64,000 nt of DNA from Mytilus edulis. Its lineage: Eukaryota > Mollusca > Bivalvia > Mytilida > Mytilidae. The DNA lies in assembly GCF_963676685.1 (NCBI RefSeq), contig NC_092354.1, positions 35,868,193 through 35,932,192 of the forward strand, written 5' to 3'. This document shows, in pieces, positions 63,586 to 64,000 of the stretch (position 1 is the stretch's first letter; each line of letters opens with the position of its first letter). The translations under genes were made by a program, and so were the position numbers. Below the pieces are notes generated by a model that saw nothing but the letters and a program-made list of their open reading frames with translations, was not told where the DNA came from and did no database searches.

Positions 63586-64000
63586 AAAGAGGGACGAAAG
63601 ATACCAAAGGGACAGTCAAACTCATAAATCTAAAACAAACTGACAACGCCATGGCTAAAAATAAAAAAGACAAACAGAAAAACAATAGTACACACGACAC
63701 AACATAGAAAACTAAAGAATAAACAACACGAACCCCACCAAAAACTAGGGGTGATCTCAGGTGCTCCGGAAGGGTAAGCAGATCCTGCTCCACATGTGGC
63801 ACCCGTCGTGTTGCTTAAGTGATTACAAATCCGGTAAATAGTCTAATTCGGTAGGTCATATTCATGAAAGGGAAGGGGATTGTAGTTACGACGTAAGGAA
63901 CATATCCGATATCATTTGTGAAACGGTTATTCCATAACGGTCAACCAACTCGTGATGGCGTCCGTAAAATTTACGAAGGGATGATTTCAACTTCACCATT
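63586..64000 (+). repeat. abundant mussel dispersed repeat, runs off the window
   Basis: 'AGAGGGACGAAAGATACCAA', 'GGGACAGTCAAACTCATAAA', 'CTGACAACGCCATGGCTAAA', 'GGTGATCTCAGGTGCTCCGG' and 'CACATGTGGCACCCGTCGTG' are consecutive words of a very common mussel repeat. The element continues beyond 64000. The minus-strand ORF here is incidental. Confidence 0.7.

Overview
The window looks like a repeat-dense, AT-rich stretch of a marine bivalve genome, most likely a mytilid mussel (Mytilus-type). Three things suggest this. Coding pieces sit between intron-type GT/AG sites. No bacterial gene organisation is visible. Many short dispersed blocks resemble words I know from mussel genomic sequence, such as the GACGAAACGCGCGTCTG block, the AGCTCACCTG-bounded element with internal tandem copies, and the 'TGACCTTGACCTCATTTTCA' tandem element. 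The assignment rests on memory of these families, not on a search. I found no complete, conventional multi-exon host gene.

Layout. 1-9.5 kb: a 322-codon coiled-coil ORF, three fold-back (MITE-like) repeats and two TE-like exons (DUF6589-like, Ulp1-like). 10-18 kb: a G2E3-like exon beside a truncated SINE, a KDZ-transposase exon, a decayed C2H2 ORF, a LINE tail nested inside a SINE, and a decayed minus-strand domain that has a second copy at 23.9 kb. 18.2-22.6 kb: a BEL/Pao retrotransposon relic (gag, protease, reverse transcriptase, RNase H) broken by one TGA, a frameshift at the YVDD motif, and a 5'-truncated LINE insertion. 22.8-36 kb: isolated exon-like ORFs, among them an integrase zinc-binding exon, a C2H2 relic and a MULE-like transposase relic that has lost its catalytic Asp segment. 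36-46 kb: tandem repeats, a 1.3-kb bivalve dispersed element, the 5' end of a Nimb/I-type LINE, a 230-codon TE-like ORF, and a 57-bp minisatellite split by a SINE. 46-49 kb: a SAM-like ORF, a SINE, an SGNH-hydrolase relic and a DIRS-gag-like ORF. 49.1-55.6 kb: an almost full-length minus-strand LINE whose ORF1 carries an SGNH hydrolase-like domain, followed by a Ty3/gypsy integrase tail. 56.6-64 kb: a secreted-protein-like ORF whose stop codon lies inside a SINE target-site duplication, a 148-bp tandem-repeat element, and ordinary dispersed repeats.

The best-supported new observation is a ~430-bp SINE family with about a dozen copies here. Three near-complete copies are flanked by clear 12-14 bp target-site duplications. 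Its (AATC)n-bearing 3' end matches the 3' end of the I/Nimb-like LINE fragment at 15.4 kb, which itself sits inside one of these SINEs with a 10-bp duplication. Together they read as a SINE and its likely LINE partner. The rest of the window is mostly a record of nested insertion and decay. No defence system, operon or CRISPR array is present.
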